Below are positions 5,583-5,728 of a stretch of 5,728 nt of DNA, in pieces. The DNA lies in the NCBI GenBank assembly GCA_025924845.1, contig JAICHN010000341.1:1-5728 (forward strand), written 5' to 3'. This DNA is from Chloroflexota bacterium (lineage in GTDB: Bacteria > Chloroflexota > UBA5177 > JANWHV01). How positions within the stretch are numbered: position 1 is the stretch's first letter; every line of letters starts with the position of its first letter. The notes beneath the pieces are model-generated. The model did not search any database and was not told the DNA's origin. It saw only the letters and a list, made by a program, of their open reading frames with translations. The position numbers and the translations under genes were made by a program.

Positions 5583-5654
5583 CTAGTACAGCGCGGCCCA
5601 AATACCTTAGCGGCCCCTACAAGTGTAGTAGAGACTAACGCCACGCTGTACTAG
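5583..5654. repeat. 72-bp inverted-repeat element, possible MITE remnant
   Basis: CTAGTACAGCG (5583-5593) and CGCTGTACTAG (5644-5654) form a perfect 11-bp inverted repeat around 50 bases. Pairing continues imperfectly inward: GTACAGCG-c-GGC on the left mirrors GTACAGCG-t-GGC on the right. If TA at 5584-5585 and 5652-5653 is a target duplication, the element is a 66-bp insertion (5586-5651) with 12-bp ends, in the style of IS630/mariner MITEs. A smaller palindrome CTACAAGTGTAG (5617-5628) sits inside. It lies in the probable leader of the M20 gene, so it may instead act as an RNA hairpin. Confidence 0.45.
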
Positions 5655-5663
5655 GTTGGCCTA

Positions 5664-5672
5664 AGCATACCA
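5664..5672 (-). promoter_or_regulatory. Possible extended -10 promoter of the M20 gene
   Basis: On the minus strand TGG-TATGCT has the TGn extension and four of six -10 matches. The -35 position (GGAGAC) is poor. Transcription would start near 5657, just before the inverted-repeat element, placing that element in the leader. The promoter is weakly supported. Confidence 0.25.
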
Positions 5673-5728
5673 CCTCGCCTTGGGCGGTCTCCGAAGAGCG
5701 AAAAACGGCAGGACGGCATCCGGTGGAT

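Noticed and set aside
4730..5638. A 302-residue plus-strand frame opposite the M20 gene
   Set aside because: The minus strand carries all the zinc ligands of M20. The plus frame is rich in Gly, Ala, Arg, Val and His without motifs and runs into the inverted-repeat element.
5655..5728. Possible coding end of another gene at the right edge
   Set aside because: All three minus frames stop within about 70 bases, and no ribosome site or motif is visible. The stretch is better read as the upstream region of the M20 gene.

Overview
The window is GC-rich bacterial DNA with five protein genes, four of them on the minus strand. No rRNA, tRNA, CRISPR array or transposase gene is visible. The organism cannot be fixed from this sequence. 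High GC, a family-5 sugar or peptide binding protein without a lipobox beside a LacI regulator, and a palindromic GTAGGGGC...GCCCCTAC element make a soil or thermophilic Chloroflexota (Ktedonobacteria or Thermomicrobia-like) my best guess, held with low confidence.

Layout. Positions 1-1679 (minus) encode a nearly complete ABC-transporter solute-binding protein that runs off the left edge, so permease and ATPase genes may follow outside the window. Positions 1680-2370 are a 691-base divergent regulatory region. It holds a minus-strand promoter and operator for the binding protein, a structured leader of about 300 nt, a 15-bp direct repeat, a long REP-like hairpin, an orphan plus-strand terminator, and a strong promoter with an operator for the next gene. 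Positions 2371-3414 (plus) encode a LacI-family repressor. It converges on a minus-strand toxin-antitoxin-like pair: a 142-aa putative antitoxin at 4222-3794 and a 97-aa RelE/ParE-like toxin at 3791-3498. Positions 5551-4364 (minus) encode an M20 zinc metallohydrolase. It is preceded by a 72-bp inverted-repeat element that may be a tiny MITE.

How the parts work together. The LacI promoter and the binding-protein promoter carry similar imperfect palindromes centred on CG (GTAAGCGTTTCC and GGTAGCGGTTCC). This suggests that the regulator represses both itself and the divergent transporter until a sugar ligand appears, which makes the pair a local sugar-uptake regulon. The toxin-antitoxin pair and the M20 hydrolase show no sign of belonging to that regulon. 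The most unusual protein is the putative antitoxin: its C-terminal tail looks like a known toxin-binding tail, but its N-terminal 90 residues match no DNA-binding domain I recognise.
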